Notes: generated by a model not told the origin, from the sequence alone. Counted from the first letter of the stretch, positions 1-9,013 are shown. The stretch: 64,000 nucleotides of DNA from Pseudotamlana haliotis (GCF_008806375.1 NZ_WAAT01000046.1:61458-125457); one strand, 5' to 3'. Program-made: numbers and translations.

Positions 1-40
1 ATAAAAATTCCATTTTAAATTGTAGTTAATTTTTCTTAAC

Positions 41-68
41 TGTTGACTGTTGACTGTTGACTGTTGAC
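41..68. repeat. Heptamer tandem array (TGTTGAC)4
   Basis: Four perfect head-to-tail copies of TGTTGAC are read directly in the sequence. The array lies downstream of the rhomboid gene in AT-rich noncoding DNA. It is one of three short-period arrays in the first kilobase. No coding potential is seen. Confidence 0.9.
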
Positions 69-117
69 TCTAAAAAAGTATAAACTTTAATTATAATCTA
101 AGTGTTTAAAAGAGTTC

Positions 118-152
118 TTTTCACTTTTCACTTTTCACTTTTCACTTTTCAC
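118..152. repeat. Heptamer tandem array (TTTTCAC)5 overlapping a stop codon
   Basis: Five perfect copies of TTTTCAC. The minus-strand rhomboid gene runs into the array, and its last codons and TGA stop (135-137) are made of repeat sequence. Because 7 is not a multiple of 3, reading the GTGAAAA unit on the minus strand reaches a TGA after about 18 bases, so the array supplies the stop itself. Confidence 0.9.
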
Positions 153-878
153 ACCATCTTCCTTGTAAATATAATTGTAAGTTGGCGTTTCTTGCTCTGG
201 CTCTTCTTCAACTTCAAGTTGTTCAATAAAGTTTCCGTTTTCGTCAAAGTGTTTTAAAAACGGATCATCATCTTCATTGTAATCGGGGTCTTCCCAAACG
301 TATTTTTTAGGCTTAGCTATCTGTTTTCTAAATATTAAAGCAAACAATAAGCCTGTAATTAAACCTGCGGTGTGCCCTTCCCATGACACCCCCTCTTCAA
401 TGGGTAAAGTGTGCCAAATCATACTTCCGTAAAGAAAAACAACGACTAAAGACAAAGCTATTAACCGATAATGCTTAGCAAACACCCCTTTAAAGAAGGT
501 AAAACTTACCAGTACGTAAATGAGACCACTGGCGCCTATGTGATAAGATGACCGGCCAATACACCATGTTAAAATCCCCGACAACAAAATGCCATACCCT
601 AAAACCTTCCAAGCAATAGGTCTATAGAAATAAAACAAGGCTGATGACAGCACAAATAAAGGAATGGTATTATGATAAAGATGCTTGATATCTCCATGGA
701 TAAACGGAGAAAAAAGAACACCCCTTAAGCCTTTTAACGTTTTGGGATAGATACCATATTTATTAAAATGATAACCAAAGCGCACTTCAAACCAAAATAC
801 AATCCAAATACATAGAACAAAAAACAGCGGATATGCAATAACCCCTGTACTAAACTGAAAAGAATCCTTTTGCTTCAT
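135..878 (-). CDS. Rhomboid family intramembrane serine protease
   Basis: A polytopic membrane protein of 247 residues that should cleave transmembrane substrates within the bilayer. The catalytic serine sits in the GASG motif (115-118, Ser117) and the partner histidine in WEGHTAG (His169). An upstream H-x-x-x-N segment (about 66-70) matches the oxyanion-side residues of rhomboids. About six hydrophobic segments lie between residues 12 and 185. The C-terminal tail after residue 190 is acidic, cytoplasmic-looking and Glu/Asp rich. The last five residues are encoded by the TTTTCAC array. It stands alone, facing away from rarA. The family assignment is firm; the substrate is unknown. Confidence 0.92.
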   Translation of the reverse strand: MKQKDSFQFSTGVIAYPLFFVLCIWIVFWFEVRFGYHFNKYGIYPKTLKGLRGVLFSPFIHGDIKHLYHNTIPLFVLSSALFYFYRPIAWKVLGYGILLSGILTWCIGRSSYHIGASGLIYVLVSFTFFKGVFAKHYRLIALSLVVVFLYGSMIWHTLPIEEGVSWEGHTAGLITGLLFALIFRKQIAKPKKYVWEDPDYNEDDDPFLKHFDENGNFIEQLEVEEEPEQETPTYNYIYKEDGVKSEK

Positions 879-943
879 TACTTTAAATATAGCAAATACT
901 TAACCAAATCAAATGTGATGCTAAATTGACAGTAGTATTCCGA

Positions 944-1015
944 AACTTTGAACTTTGAACTTTGAACTCTGCAACTCTGTAACTCTGTAACTCTGAAACT
1001 CTGAAACTCTGAAAC
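944..1015. repeat. Compound tandem array: AACTTTG x3 then AACTCTGN x6
   Basis: Three 7-bp AACTTTG units (944-964) pass directly into six 8-bp units AACTCTG plus one variable base (965-1012), ending in AAC. The array lies between the divergent rhomboid and rarA genes, about 60 bp before the rarA start. The change of period from 7 to 8 within one array is directly visible. Confidence 0.9.
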
Positions 1016-1071
1016 CTAAAAATCACAACAAGAAAACTAATTAAACATAAAAATACTTTAATTTTACAACT

Positions 1072-2355
1072 ATGAATGAGAATGAACCCTTAGCTGAACG
1101 TCTCCGACCAAAAACTTTAAAAGACTATGTGAGTCAAACCCACTTAGTAGGAGAAAACGGTGCCCTAACACAGCATATCAAACAAGGTTTAATTCCTTCC
1201 ATGATTTTTTGGGGACCTCCTGGCACTGGAAAAACCACATTAGCTAATATTATAGCCACAGAATCTGGCAGACCTTTTTACACTTTAAGCGCCATTAACT
1301 CTGGAGTAAAAGATATTCGTGAGGTTATTGATAAAGCCAAACAAAGTGGTGGCTTATTTACGACTAAAAACCCCATTTTATTTATTGATGAAATCCATAG
1401 GTTTAGTAAATCGCAACAAGACTCCTTATTGCAAGCGGTGGAGAAAGGTTGGATCACACTGATTGGAGCTACAACTGAAAATCCGAGTTTTGAAGTCATT
1501 TCGGCGCTTTTATCGCGTTGCCAGATTTATATTCTAAATGCTTTTGATAAAAACGATTTAGAAACCCTTTTACAACGTGCAATTGATACCGATGAAATCC
1601 TATCGAAAAAGAACATTAACTTAAAAGAAACGGCAGCGCTTTTAAAACTATCTGGAGGTGATGGCCGCAAACTGCTTAATATTTTTGAACTTATTGTAAA
1701 TTCTTATAATTCAGAATCTGTAGAAATAACTGATGAAGGGGTTTTACAACGCGTTCAAAACAATACCGTGCGTTATGACAAAACTGGCGAGCAGCATTAC
1801 GACATTATTTCTGCCTTTATAAAAGCCATTCGTGGTAGCGACCCTAATGCTGCTGTATATTGGTTAGCACGTATGATTGAAGGTGGCGAAGACGTGAAAT
1901 TCATTGCACGCCGTTTACTTATCGCGGCTAGTGAAGACATTGGTAATGCGAACCCTACAGCCTTAGTCATTGCAAACAACACTTTTCAGGCAGTAGCTAC
2001 CATAGGTTATCCAGAATCTCGAATCATTTTAAGTCAGTGTGCCACTTACTTGGCCTGTTCTCCTAAAAGTAATGCCGCCTATGCCGCAATAGGAAAGGCC
2101 CAAAAGTTAGTTAAACAAACTGGTGATTTAAGCGTCCCTTTAGAAATTAGAAATGCACCTACAAAACTGATGCAGGAATTGGGCTATGGTAGTGATTACA
2201 AGTATGCCCATAACTACGAAAATAATTTTGCACCTCAAGAATTTCTTCCCAAGGAAATTCAAAACATCAAGTTATACGACCCTGGAAATAACGCCAGAGA
2301 AAATGCACATCGTGAGTTCTTAAAAAATCGATGGAAAGATAAATACAACTATTAA
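1072..2355 (+). CDS. rarA: Replication-associated recombination protein A (MgsA/RarA AAA+ ATPase)
   Basis: A AAA+ ATPase of 427 residues related to clamp loaders and eukaryotic WRNIP1, acting at stalled replication forks. The Walker A motif GPPGTGKT is at 48-55 and Walker B LFIDE at 103-107, followed by the sensor-1 segment GATTENPSF. The C-terminal half carries the conserved MgsA C-terminal helical domain (about 240-420), with the SDPNAAVYWLARM segment that marks the family. Length and domain order are typical. It is transcribed alone from the gap containing the AACTTTG/AACTCTG array. The stop is 13 bp from the convergent secreted protein gene. Confidence 0.96.
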   Translation: MNENEPLAERLRPKTLKDYVSQTHLVGENGALTQHIKQGLIPSMIFWGPPGTGKTTLANIIATESGRPFYTLSAINSGVKDIREVIDKAKQSGGLFTTKNPILFIDEIHRFSKSQQDSLLQAVEKGWITLIGATTENPSFEVISALLSRCQIYILNAFDKNDLETLLQRAIDTDEILSKKNINLKETAALLKLSGGDGRKLLNIFELIVNSYNSESVEITDEGVLQRVQNNTVRYDKTGEQHYDIISAFIKAIRGSDPNAAVYWLARMIEGGEDVKFIARRLLIAASEDIGNANPTALVIANNTFQAVATIGYPESRIILSQCATYLACSPKSNAAYAAIGKAQKLVKQTGDLSVPLEIRNAPTKLMQELGYGSDYKYAHNYENNFAPQEFLPKEIQNIKLYDPGNNARENAHREFLKNRWKDKYNY

Positions 2356-2368
2356 AGCTAAAAGGTCT

Positions 2369-3145
2369 TTAAAACTTAATGTTAAGTACTTCCTGCTTTA
2401 AAACATCATTTTCATAATATTCAAGCACCCAGTCCTCCCCTTTTTTATAAACGGTCGCACTTTGGCCTTCTACCAAGAACATATTTTTAGCATTGGTTTT
2501 TTTCAATTTATACACCACTTTGGGCGTACTGTCAACCAATTGATAACCGTTTTCTATTTTTTGAGCATATAAAATAGTGTCTCCTACATTAGGGTTGTTA
2601 TTATTACTAGGGGTAGCAGTAACCAATGGGGTTGCAGCAACGGTTGGAGCACTAGGCACAGCTTTTACCGCTGGAGCTTGAGGCGGCACAGGGACCGTTA
2701 TACTTTCGTTATTATATTTATATTTTAGCGTTTCAAAGGATTTAAAAGCATCTCTCAATGCTAAATTATAAGCTGTTTTGTATTCTTTTTCACGACTCAT
2801 ACCTTCTTGAGACCTAAAAACTTCTTGACTAGAGCAATTTTCAAGAACTACGGTAAGCTTAGTTACAAATAAACTTGAATTTTTCTCTACATTAGATTTC
2901 AATCCTAAACATGGATTATTTGCTAAATCCTGAGGAAAATCTTCAGCACCTTGCATCACTGCAGTAAAACCATACTTTTCAAACAAAAACTCAGTTAGCG
3001 AGTTTAATTGGTATTGATCAGGTTCTCTTAAAAACTCATATTGAGTTGGTACAATAACATATTTATAAGCATTCAAGTTTTTTTGAGCAAAAGCCCCGCT
3101 CACTGTAAACACTAGCAGACATATGGATAAAAATTTAATTTTCAT
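2369..3145 (-). CDS. Secreted hypothetical protein
   Basis: A 258-residue protein with a clear Sec signal peptide (hydrophobic core at 5-18, cleavage likely after GAFA-Q at about 20). I recognise no named domain. Residues 25-150 are a mixed alpha/beta region containing two cysteines (in NNPCLG and ENCSSQ). A Pro/Ala/Thr-rich linker follows (about 153-185), then a short beta-rich C-terminal segment of about 65 residues. It is probably periplasmic or outer-membrane associated. It is monocistronic, with an imperfect TATCTTTA promoter element about 40 bp upstream. Similar proteins occur in Flavobacteriaceae as uncharacterised; no function is claimed. Confidence 0.7.
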   Translation of the reverse strand: MKIKFLSICLLVFTVSGAFAQKNLNAYKYVIVPTQYEFLREPDQYQLNSLTEFLFEKYGFTAVMQGAEDFPQDLANNPCLGLKSNVEKNSSLFVTKLTVVLENCSSQEVFRSQEGMSREKEYKTAYNLALRDAFKSFETLKYKYNNESITVPVPPQAPAVKAVPSAPTVAATPLVTATPSNNNNPNVGDTILYAQKIENGYQLVDSTPKVVYKLKKTNAKNMFLVEGQSATVYKKGEDWVLEYYENDVLKQEVLNIKF

Positions 3146-3210
3146 TCTATTATGTTTTTTAAATTAAAACTCAATGGTAAAGATACGCTTTTTCAAAATT
3201 TCAAAGTCTC

Positions 3211-3251
3211 ATGACCAGCTTACAATACACCTAAAGTTTAAAGCTTGTCAT
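3211..3251. other. Imperfect inverted repeat between two minus-strand genes
   Basis: ATGACCAGCTT (3211-3221) and AAGCTTGTCAT (3241-3251) are inverted copies with one mismatch, separated by 19 bases. They lie just downstream of the polysaccharide deacetylase gene on its strand. No T tract follows, so it is not a standard intrinsic terminator; it could be a processing or weak terminator hairpin. Confidence 0.35.
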
Positions 3252-3281
3252 ATGAATTAAAGTCTAAGGTTTTTTTAAAGA

Positions 3282-4583
3282 TTAAGTGGTTTCTGCTGAA
3301 TCTAAAATCAGGTTAAACAATTCCTTAAACCCTTCCCATTGTTTGTCTTCAGAAAAGGTATAATTATGAAAAACTGGCACAAACTCACCATTTACTGCTC
3401 TGATAGTATGAATGAGTTCATTTAAAACTTTCTTTTTATCTAATAAAGACCATTGTTTTAATAAGGCCACATCCATAAGCTGATAAGGCGTTATTTTCAA
3501 AGGGGTTTGCACTTCAAAATCTAAATCATAAAACAAAAATGGCGTACAAGAGCCTGCTCTAAACCCAATATGATTTATGTATCCCATGGTATAATCTTCT
3601 TTAACTTCTAAAGCAATTAGATTTCTATACGTTTCAGGTAAATTAAGCTTTGAATGTGAATGTCGAGAAGCCACTAAATTAGTATTTAGAATATCTTCCA
3701 TTTTTTCCTTCTCTCGTTTTAAACGTTTGGCATCCTCTAGCGCAAAATAAGAGACTTTAAGCCCTACATTACAATAATCCGCCAAATGTTTTATTAGAGT
3801 AACAAAATCTTTTTTATTCGGACTCACACCTTTATCGTAGGTCGATAATTGACCAATTAAGAAAAAGAAAAGAAACTTTGAACTTGTATTTTTTTGCCGG
3901 TTTAAAATATACTTAAAAGTATCGTGAGGATCATTTTTAAACCTTAATAAAACACCAAAACGATCATAAAGACTATATAACTTAAATTTTGAAAGATCTG
4001 AAATCGTTCCACCTACAGTTCTAAGTAGTCCTTTCAATTTATATTTATATGGGCTAGGAACATCAATAATAGGTCTTATTCTGTAGGTCTTATTAGGAAA
4101 TTTATAACTTGGAAATTGCGCTTGCAATGCGGCCTTAAATTTATAGGCCCAAATATCAACAACAGGTTGATGTAAAAATCCCGATTTATAAGCCAAACTC
4201 TCTTCTGCTGTAAAGCGCCCGAATTCATCCTTTACATGTGGCAAGTATTCCTCATACCGCGATAACATGTAAAAGGAAGCCGAAAAGATATCAAAAGGCA
4301 TGGCACTTTTATCACTATTAGAAAAGAAGCATTTGGTATTATCCCATTTCTGAATATTGATATCGACATCGCTTAAACCTTGTTCGAACAAAAAGTCATG
4401 ACTTTTAATAAAAAACTCTTTACCAAGTTGCTGTTTGGTATAAGACATTTTTAAACTATCATGGGCGATAAATTCTTCAATTTGGGTAGTGAATCGCACT
4501 TCAAAACCTAAAACCCTAGTGCATATATGTTTGAAAATATAGTTTAGCCGTGGGGATATTTTATGAGTATAAACTAAAAGCAT
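3282..4583 (-). CDS. Polysaccharide deacetylase family protein with altered metal motif
   Basis: A 433-residue protein matching the long flavobacterial carbohydrate-esterase-4-like proteins usually found beside radC. An N-terminal domain (1-150) of unknown function precedes a NodB-like domain (about 165-420). The usual D-x-D metal motif reads IIDVPSPY here, so only one of the two acidic residues is kept. The SRHSHSKL segment near residue 325 keeps histidines in the expected place, and GFRAG near 360 keeps the conserved arginine. There is no signal peptide. The start codon overlaps the radC stop by one base, so the two are probably cotranscribed. Family assignment is good; enzymatic activity is uncertain. 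Confidence 0.75.
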   Translation of the reverse strand: MLLVYTHKISPRLNYIFKHICTRVLGFEVRFTTQIEEFIAHDSLKMSYTKQQLGKEFFIKSHDFLFEQGLSDVDINIQKWDNTKCFFSNSDKSAMPFDIFSASFYMLSRYEEYLPHVKDEFGRFTAEESLAYKSGFLHQPVVDIWAYKFKAALQAQFPSYKFPNKTYRIRPIIDVPSPYKYKLKGLLRTVGGTISDLSKFKLYSLYDRFGVLLRFKNDPHDTFKYILNRQKNTSSKFLFFFLIGQLSTYDKGVSPNKKDFVTLIKHLADYCNVGLKVSYFALEDAKRLKREKEKMEDILNTNLVASRHSHSKLNLPETYRNLIALEVKEDYTMGYINHIGFRAGSCTPFLFYDLDFEVQTPLKITPYQLMDVALLKQWSLLDKKKVLNELIHTIRAVNGEFVPVFHNYTFSEDKQWEGFKELFNLILDSAETT

Positions 4584-5281
4584 TACAAAAGGATTTCATC
4601 AGCAAAACTAAAGTATGCTTTTTCTGTGATTATTAAATGATCTAGAACTTTAATATCTAAACTTTCTGCGGCCGTTTTCAATTTCTGGGTAATTTGCTTG
4701 TCAGCTTCACTTGGCTTTAAAGTCCCAGACGGGTGGTTATGCGATAAGATGAGTCCCGTTGCCCCTACTTCTAAGGCCGTTTTAAGAACCAAACGAACGT
4801 CTACTAAAGTACCAGTAATCCCGCCTTTACTCAATTGATTTTTTTGAAGCACCTTATTAGAGTTATTCAAATAGATTATCCAAAACTCCTCATGCTCAAG
4901 CTCTCCAATTACAGGTTGCATTAACTCATAAACAGAACGACTAGAAGTAATCTGTTTTCTTTCTAAAGCTTCTTCGCCGCGACGCCTTCTTCCCAACTCA
5001 AGAGCTGCTAGAATAGTAATGGCTTTAGCTTCACCAATACCTTTAAAACTTATAAGTTGTTTTAAAGATAACTTCCCTAAAGCGCTTAAATTATTATTGG
5101 TATGTGCTAATATGCGTTTACTTAAAGCGACGGCACTTTCATCGCGATTTCCAGAACCGATTAAAATAGCCACCAACTCCGCGTCACTTAAGGCCATTTT
5201 GCCTTTATTTAGTAATTTCTCTCGCGGTTGATCGTCATGATTCCAATGTTTTATGGTGAATGAGGGCGGTTTTTCTTGCAT
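4583..5281 (-). CDS. radC: RadC family JAB-domain protein
   Basis: A 232-residue protein with the N-terminal UPF0758 region, a helix-hairpin-helix (ISFKGIGEAKA, about 68-78) and a C-terminal JAB1/MPN domain. The metal-binding JAMM motif SHNHPSG...SEAD is intact near residues 180-194. The name comes from an old E. coli radiation-sensitivity assignment that was later withdrawn. The family is thought to act on DNA or as a metal-dependent hydrolase, and its real role is unsettled. It is first in a two-gene unit with the deacetylase-like gene and diverges from the dienelactone-hydrolase-like gene. Confidence 0.93.
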   Translation of the reverse strand: MQEKPPSFTIKHWNHDDQPREKLLNKGKMALSDAELVAILIGSGNRDESAVALSKRILAHTNNNLSALGKLSLKQLISFKGIGEAKAITILAALELGRRRRGEEALERKQITSSRSVYELMQPVIGELEHEEFWIIYLNNSNKVLQKNQLSKGGITGTLVDVRLVLKTALEVGATGLILSHNHPSGTLKPSEADKQITQKLKTAAESLDIKVLDHLIITEKAYFSFADEILL

Positions 5282-5390
5282 TCGATAAATATAAATATTG
5301 TAAATTTATAAATCAACAAACACCAATTTTAAATATCAATTTCACTGGACAGCATCAAAACGCCTTTATTGGCACTTAACAATAAATACT

Positions 5391-6278
5391 ATGAAACCAT
5401 TAAAAAAAGAAGACCTGAACCAAGAAGTTTTTGACTTATACGATGATTATGCCCATAATAAAATAAACCGCCGTCAATTTGTTGAAAAACTGTCCTTATT
5501 TGCTATAGGAGGATTAACAGTCTCATCACTTCTAAGTTTTGTTTCTCCAAATTATATAGACACCTTGCTTGTTGACCCAAACGACCCAAAACTAGATTCT
5601 GATTACATCAACTATAATTCACCAAAAGGTGGAGGCTCTATAAAAGGACTACTTTCAAAACCTAAGGGAACTAAGAAAAAATTACCTGGGGTTATCGTGG
5701 TTCATGAAAATCGCGGTTTAAACCCTTACATAGAAGATGTTGGACGACGAACAGCTATTGAAGGCTTTATTTCATTGGCTCCAGATGCTTTAACTCCGCT
5801 TGGCGGCTACCCGGGGAATGATGATGAGGGTCGTGCCATGCAAAAGAAGCGCGATAAAAATGAAATGCTTGAAGATTTTATCGCCGCATACCATTATTTA
5901 AAAAATCATGAGGACTGCGATGGTAACGTAGGTGTTGTTGGTTTTTGTTTTGGTGGCTGGATTTCTAATATGATGGCTGTAAAAGTAACAACTTTAAAAG
6001 CGGCTGTTCCTTTCTATGGCGGACAACCTTCAAAGGAGGAAGCTTCAAAAATTCAAGCACCATTACTGCTACAATTTGGAGAATTAGATACCCGAGTAAA
6101 TGCTGGCTGGCCAGATTATGAAGCAGCTTTAAAAAAATACAATAAGGATTACAAAGCCTATATTTACGAAGGTGCAAATCATGGATTTCACAACAATACA
6201 ACACCACGTTATGACAAAGATACTGCAACTTTAGCTTGGGATAGAACTATTTCATTTTTTAAGATAAACTTAATCTAA
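5391..6278 (+). CDS. Dienelactone hydrolase family protein with Tat-like signal
   Basis: An alpha/beta hydrolase of 295 residues. The dienelactone-hydrolase catalytic set is visible: Cys186 in GFCFGGW, Asp233 in GELDTRV, His264 in GANHGF and the family glutamate Glu106 in HENRG. Before the enzyme domain there is a 50-residue N-terminus with a twin-arginine-like motif, NRRQFVEKL (26-34), and a hydrophobic stretch (35-52). This suggests Tat-dependent export or membrane anchoring of a folded enzyme. The natural substrate is unknown; family members hydrolyse lactones and esters. It is a single gene, with no transcription partner seen. Confidence 0.88.
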   Translation: MKPLKKEDLNQEVFDLYDDYAHNKINRRQFVEKLSLFAIGGLTVSSLLSFVSPNYIDTLLVDPNDPKLDSDYINYNSPKGGGSIKGLLSKPKGTKKKLPGVIVVHENRGLNPYIEDVGRRTAIEGFISLAPDALTPLGGYPGNDDEGRAMQKKRDKNEMLEDFIAAYHYLKNHEDCDGNVGVVGFCFGGWISNMMAVKVTTLKAAVPFYGGQPSKEEASKIQAPLLLQFGELDTRVNAGWPDYEAALKKYNKDYKAYIYEGANHGFHNNTTPRYDKDTATLAWDRTISFFKINLI

Positions 6279-6289
6279 TCAAATAAAAA

Positions 6290-6322
6290 AACTATGAACC
6301 CAACTGGTTAAATTCATAGTAT
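6290..6322. other. Hairpin between the hydrolase and MscS genes
   Basis: An ACTATGAA/TTCATAGT inverted repeat (8 bp arms) with a 14-17 base loop, preceded by an A tract. No clear T tract follows in the plus direction. It may be a weak terminator for the hydrolase gene, but evidence is thin. Confidence 0.3.
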
Positions 6323-6376
6323 TCATAACAACTTCAAAAACGTATATTTGCAACTCCAAATTTAAGCTATGAAAAG

Positions 6377-9013
6377 ATGAATTTCAAACATTACATATCG
6401 TTATTCTTTATTTGCTTTATCTGTTTGTTTAACACAGTAACCCTTAGTGCCCAGAGCCTAATTCCTAAAAAAGAGCAAGCAGTAGAAGAAAAAATAGACT
6501 CAACCAAAGTTCAACCTGAGGCTATTCCTTTGATCAATATTGTACAGCAGATTCAGGTAACGAATATGAATATTAAGGCCACTCAAAGGAAAATCAAAAT
6601 TCCCGATGGCATTAAAAAAATTGATTCTCTTTTACCAATATACGCCACATACTTAAAATCAGAAGGTGAGGCTACAAAACACTTTATAAAAGCCAATCCT
6701 AATGGACAAAAAGTAGACCTCACCATGATTACCTGGTCAGGATACTCATCCTATTTATCAGAATGGATGGATAAAATAAATGACCAAGAAGAGCGTAATT
6801 CTATCTTAATTGAAGACATTATTTTTCAAAACGAAGTTTGGCAATTAAGTTATCAAAATGCCATTGATAAAGAAGCACCTCCAGAGGTTTTAGAATCTAT
6901 AGAAAACACTTTAGCTGAAGTACAAAGTACTCAAAACACTATTTTAGAGAACAATAATTATTATTTAAAATTAGAAACAAGCCTCAGTAAACAAATCAAC
7001 TATGTTAAGGGTGTATCCAATGATTTATTGTCACTAAAAAACTCTGATGTTTACGATCTATTTTATTTACGTCACCCACCTATCTGGCAAACTACTTATG
7101 GAACTTCTAACAAAGATATTGCTGAAAATACTGAAGTAGAAGCTTTAAAAGTTAAATCTGCTAAAGCTCCCGATGTTGGACCAGATTATATGAGTAGCAT
7201 CATCTCGTTTTTAATATTCATAGGCATCTTCACGCTGCTCATGAGGTATTTCAAGCGTGGATTTTTAAAGTACCCTTATAAAGATAAAGATGAAGATGTG
7301 ATTGTGGCAAAAAATTTAATTCTGAATAAGAATAATTTATGTATCATCTTTCTCTCATGTTTGTTTAGCGAATCGTTCTTAACAAATTTCCCAAAACTTC
7401 TAACAGATAGCATAACACTTGTAACGCTACTTGCAGCCATTCCTTTAATTACACCTATTATGGGTGATAGGTATAAAAAAATCTTATACTATATTGCTGT
7501 TTTCTATATTTTAAACACTGCTAAAACCTACTTTTGGTATTCAGGGTTAGGTTACAGACTATATATTCTAGCCGAATCGACTCTTGTACTATTCATACTT
7601 TACCGTTTTACATCACCTTACCTTAAAACACTAGAAACCTTTGAAAAAGGACTTGCAAAACTCCTTTTCAAATTAGTCCCAATAGTATATTTATTAAGCA
7701 TAGTTTCTATTATATCAAATATTTTAGGTTACACTAACCTAACGGACATTACCCTTAAAATTAGCACACAAGGCGCCATTGTTACCATGGTATTTTATGC
7801 CTTAACACTAATAATTAATGGTATTGTAGTTAGTGTGATTCACCGTCATTTCACGGTAAAACATACCTATAGCGCGATTGAAAGAAAAAGCATTGAGAAA
7901 AAAGCCTTAAAACGAGTTCGTATTACGGTTTATGTGCTTTGGGGGCTATTTTTTCTCGGGATGGTTGACGCCTTAAGACCAATGATCACCTTCTTGAGTG
8001 ATGTTCTTACTGAGCCTTACAAAATAGGGAGTCTCACATTTACCCTAGGTGCTATTGTAAGTTTTAGTTTTACCCTCTTCATTTCCTTTAGTTTAACAAA
8101 ACTGGTTTCCTTTTTAATAAATGATGGTGACGGTATTTTAAGATACTTTCACTTACCTAAAGGTATTCCTGCTGCAATATCATTGGTCATTCGTTATTTC
8201 ATTATAGGATTTGGTACCATCCTCGCATTATCAGCACTAGGGGTTGATTTAAGTCAATTTAACCTGATGGCTGGTGCTTTAGGTGTTGGTATTGGTTTTG
8301 GTTTACAGAACATTGTTTCGAACTTTATATCAGGGTTAATTCTCGTGTTTGAGCGCCCTATTTTACCGGGTGACACCGTAGAAGTTAATAATTTATTAGG
8401 AACCGTATCGCGTATTGGTATTCGTGCCTCGAACATCAGTACCTTTGATGGATCTGAAGTCATCGTCCCAAACAACAACTTGATTTCTAACGACTTAATA
8501 AATTGGACGCTATCAAACAACACCAAGCGTATTGAAATTTTAATAGGTACGAGCTACAACGCGGATCCTAATGAGGTTTTAAAAATATTAGTTGAAGTGG
8601 CTGAAGAATGCGATTATCTTTTGAATGATCCGGCACCACGTGCTCTTTTTAATGATTTTGGTGATAGTTCTTTAAACTTTAGATTGCTATTCTGGTCACA
8701 TTATGAATTAGGCTTACAAGCTAAGAGTGATGTATCGATTGGTATTTACAACCGATTTAAGAAAGAAGGTATTGAAATTCCGTTCCCGCAACGTGATCTT
8801 AACGTAAGAAACGTTCCAGAGTCCTTTACTTTAATTCCGCCTCATGAGACGCCTGAAACACCTATGGCTCCGCTAGAAATGGAAACAAAAACCACAAAAG
8901 CTAAAGACAAAAACATGAAGCGCCCGATTATTGAACCTTTGAAAACAGATATTGATTCTGATGGCTCTGCCAGCGATGGTGATGGTGATGGTGCTGGAGA
9001 TTCTGCTAAATAA
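6377..9013 (+). CDS. Large mechanosensitive ion channel (MscS family)
   Basis: An 878-residue inner-membrane protein. A signal peptide (about 1-25) leads into a roughly 240-residue periplasmic, helical and coiled-coil-prone region. A block of transmembrane segments follows between about 270 and 650. The MscS pore helix and beta domain begin near residue 629 (NLMAGALGVGIGFG, then LILVFERPILPGDTVEV) and extend to about 800. The tail is charged and Asp/Gly rich. This matches the long MscK/YbdG-like class rather than the 286-residue MscS. It should release solutes on hypo-osmotic shock. A bidirectional terminator separates it from mpl. Confidence 0.92.
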   Translation: MNFKHYISLFFICFICLFNTVTLSAQSLIPKKEQAVEEKIDSTKVQPEAIPLINIVQQIQVTNMNIKATQRKIKIPDGIKKIDSLLPIYATYLKSEGEATKHFIKANPNGQKVDLTMITWSGYSSYLSEWMDKINDQEERNSILIEDIIFQNEVWQLSYQNAIDKEAPPEVLESIENTLAEVQSTQNTILENNNYYLKLETSLSKQINYVKGVSNDLLSLKNSDVYDLFYLRHPPIWQTTYGTSNKDIAENTEVEALKVKSAKAPDVGPDYMSSIISFLIFIGIFTLLMRYFKRGFLKYPYKDKDEDVIVAKNLILNKNNLCIIFLSCLFSESFLTNFPKLLTDSITLVTLLAAIPLITPIMGDRYKKILYYIAVFYILNTAKTYFWYSGLGYRLYILAESTLVLFILYRFTSPYLKTLETFEKGLAKLLFKLVPIVYLLSIVSIISNILGYTNLTDITLKISTQGAIVTMVFYALTLIINGIVVSVIHRHFTVKHTYSAIERKSIEKKALKRVRITVYVLWGLFFLGMVDALRPMITFLSDVLTEPYKIGSLTFTLGAIVSFSFTLFISFSLTKLVSFLINDGDGILRYFHLPKGIPAAISLVIRYFIIGFGTILALSALGVDLSQFNLMAGALGVGIGFGLQNIVSNFISGLILVFERPILPGDTVEVNNLLGTVSRIGIRASNISTFDGSEVIVPNNNLISNDLINWTLSNNTKRIEILIGTSYNADPNEVLKILVEVAEECDYLLNDPAPRALFNDFGDSSLNFRLLFWSHYELGLQAKSDVSIGIYNRFKKEGIEIPFPQRDLNVRNVPESFTLIPPHETPETPMAPLEMETKTTKAKDKNMKRPIIEPLKTDIDSDGSASDGDGDGAGDSAK

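Noticed and set aside
41..152. CRISPR array
   Set aside because: Units are 7 bp with no spacers; no cas genes in the window.
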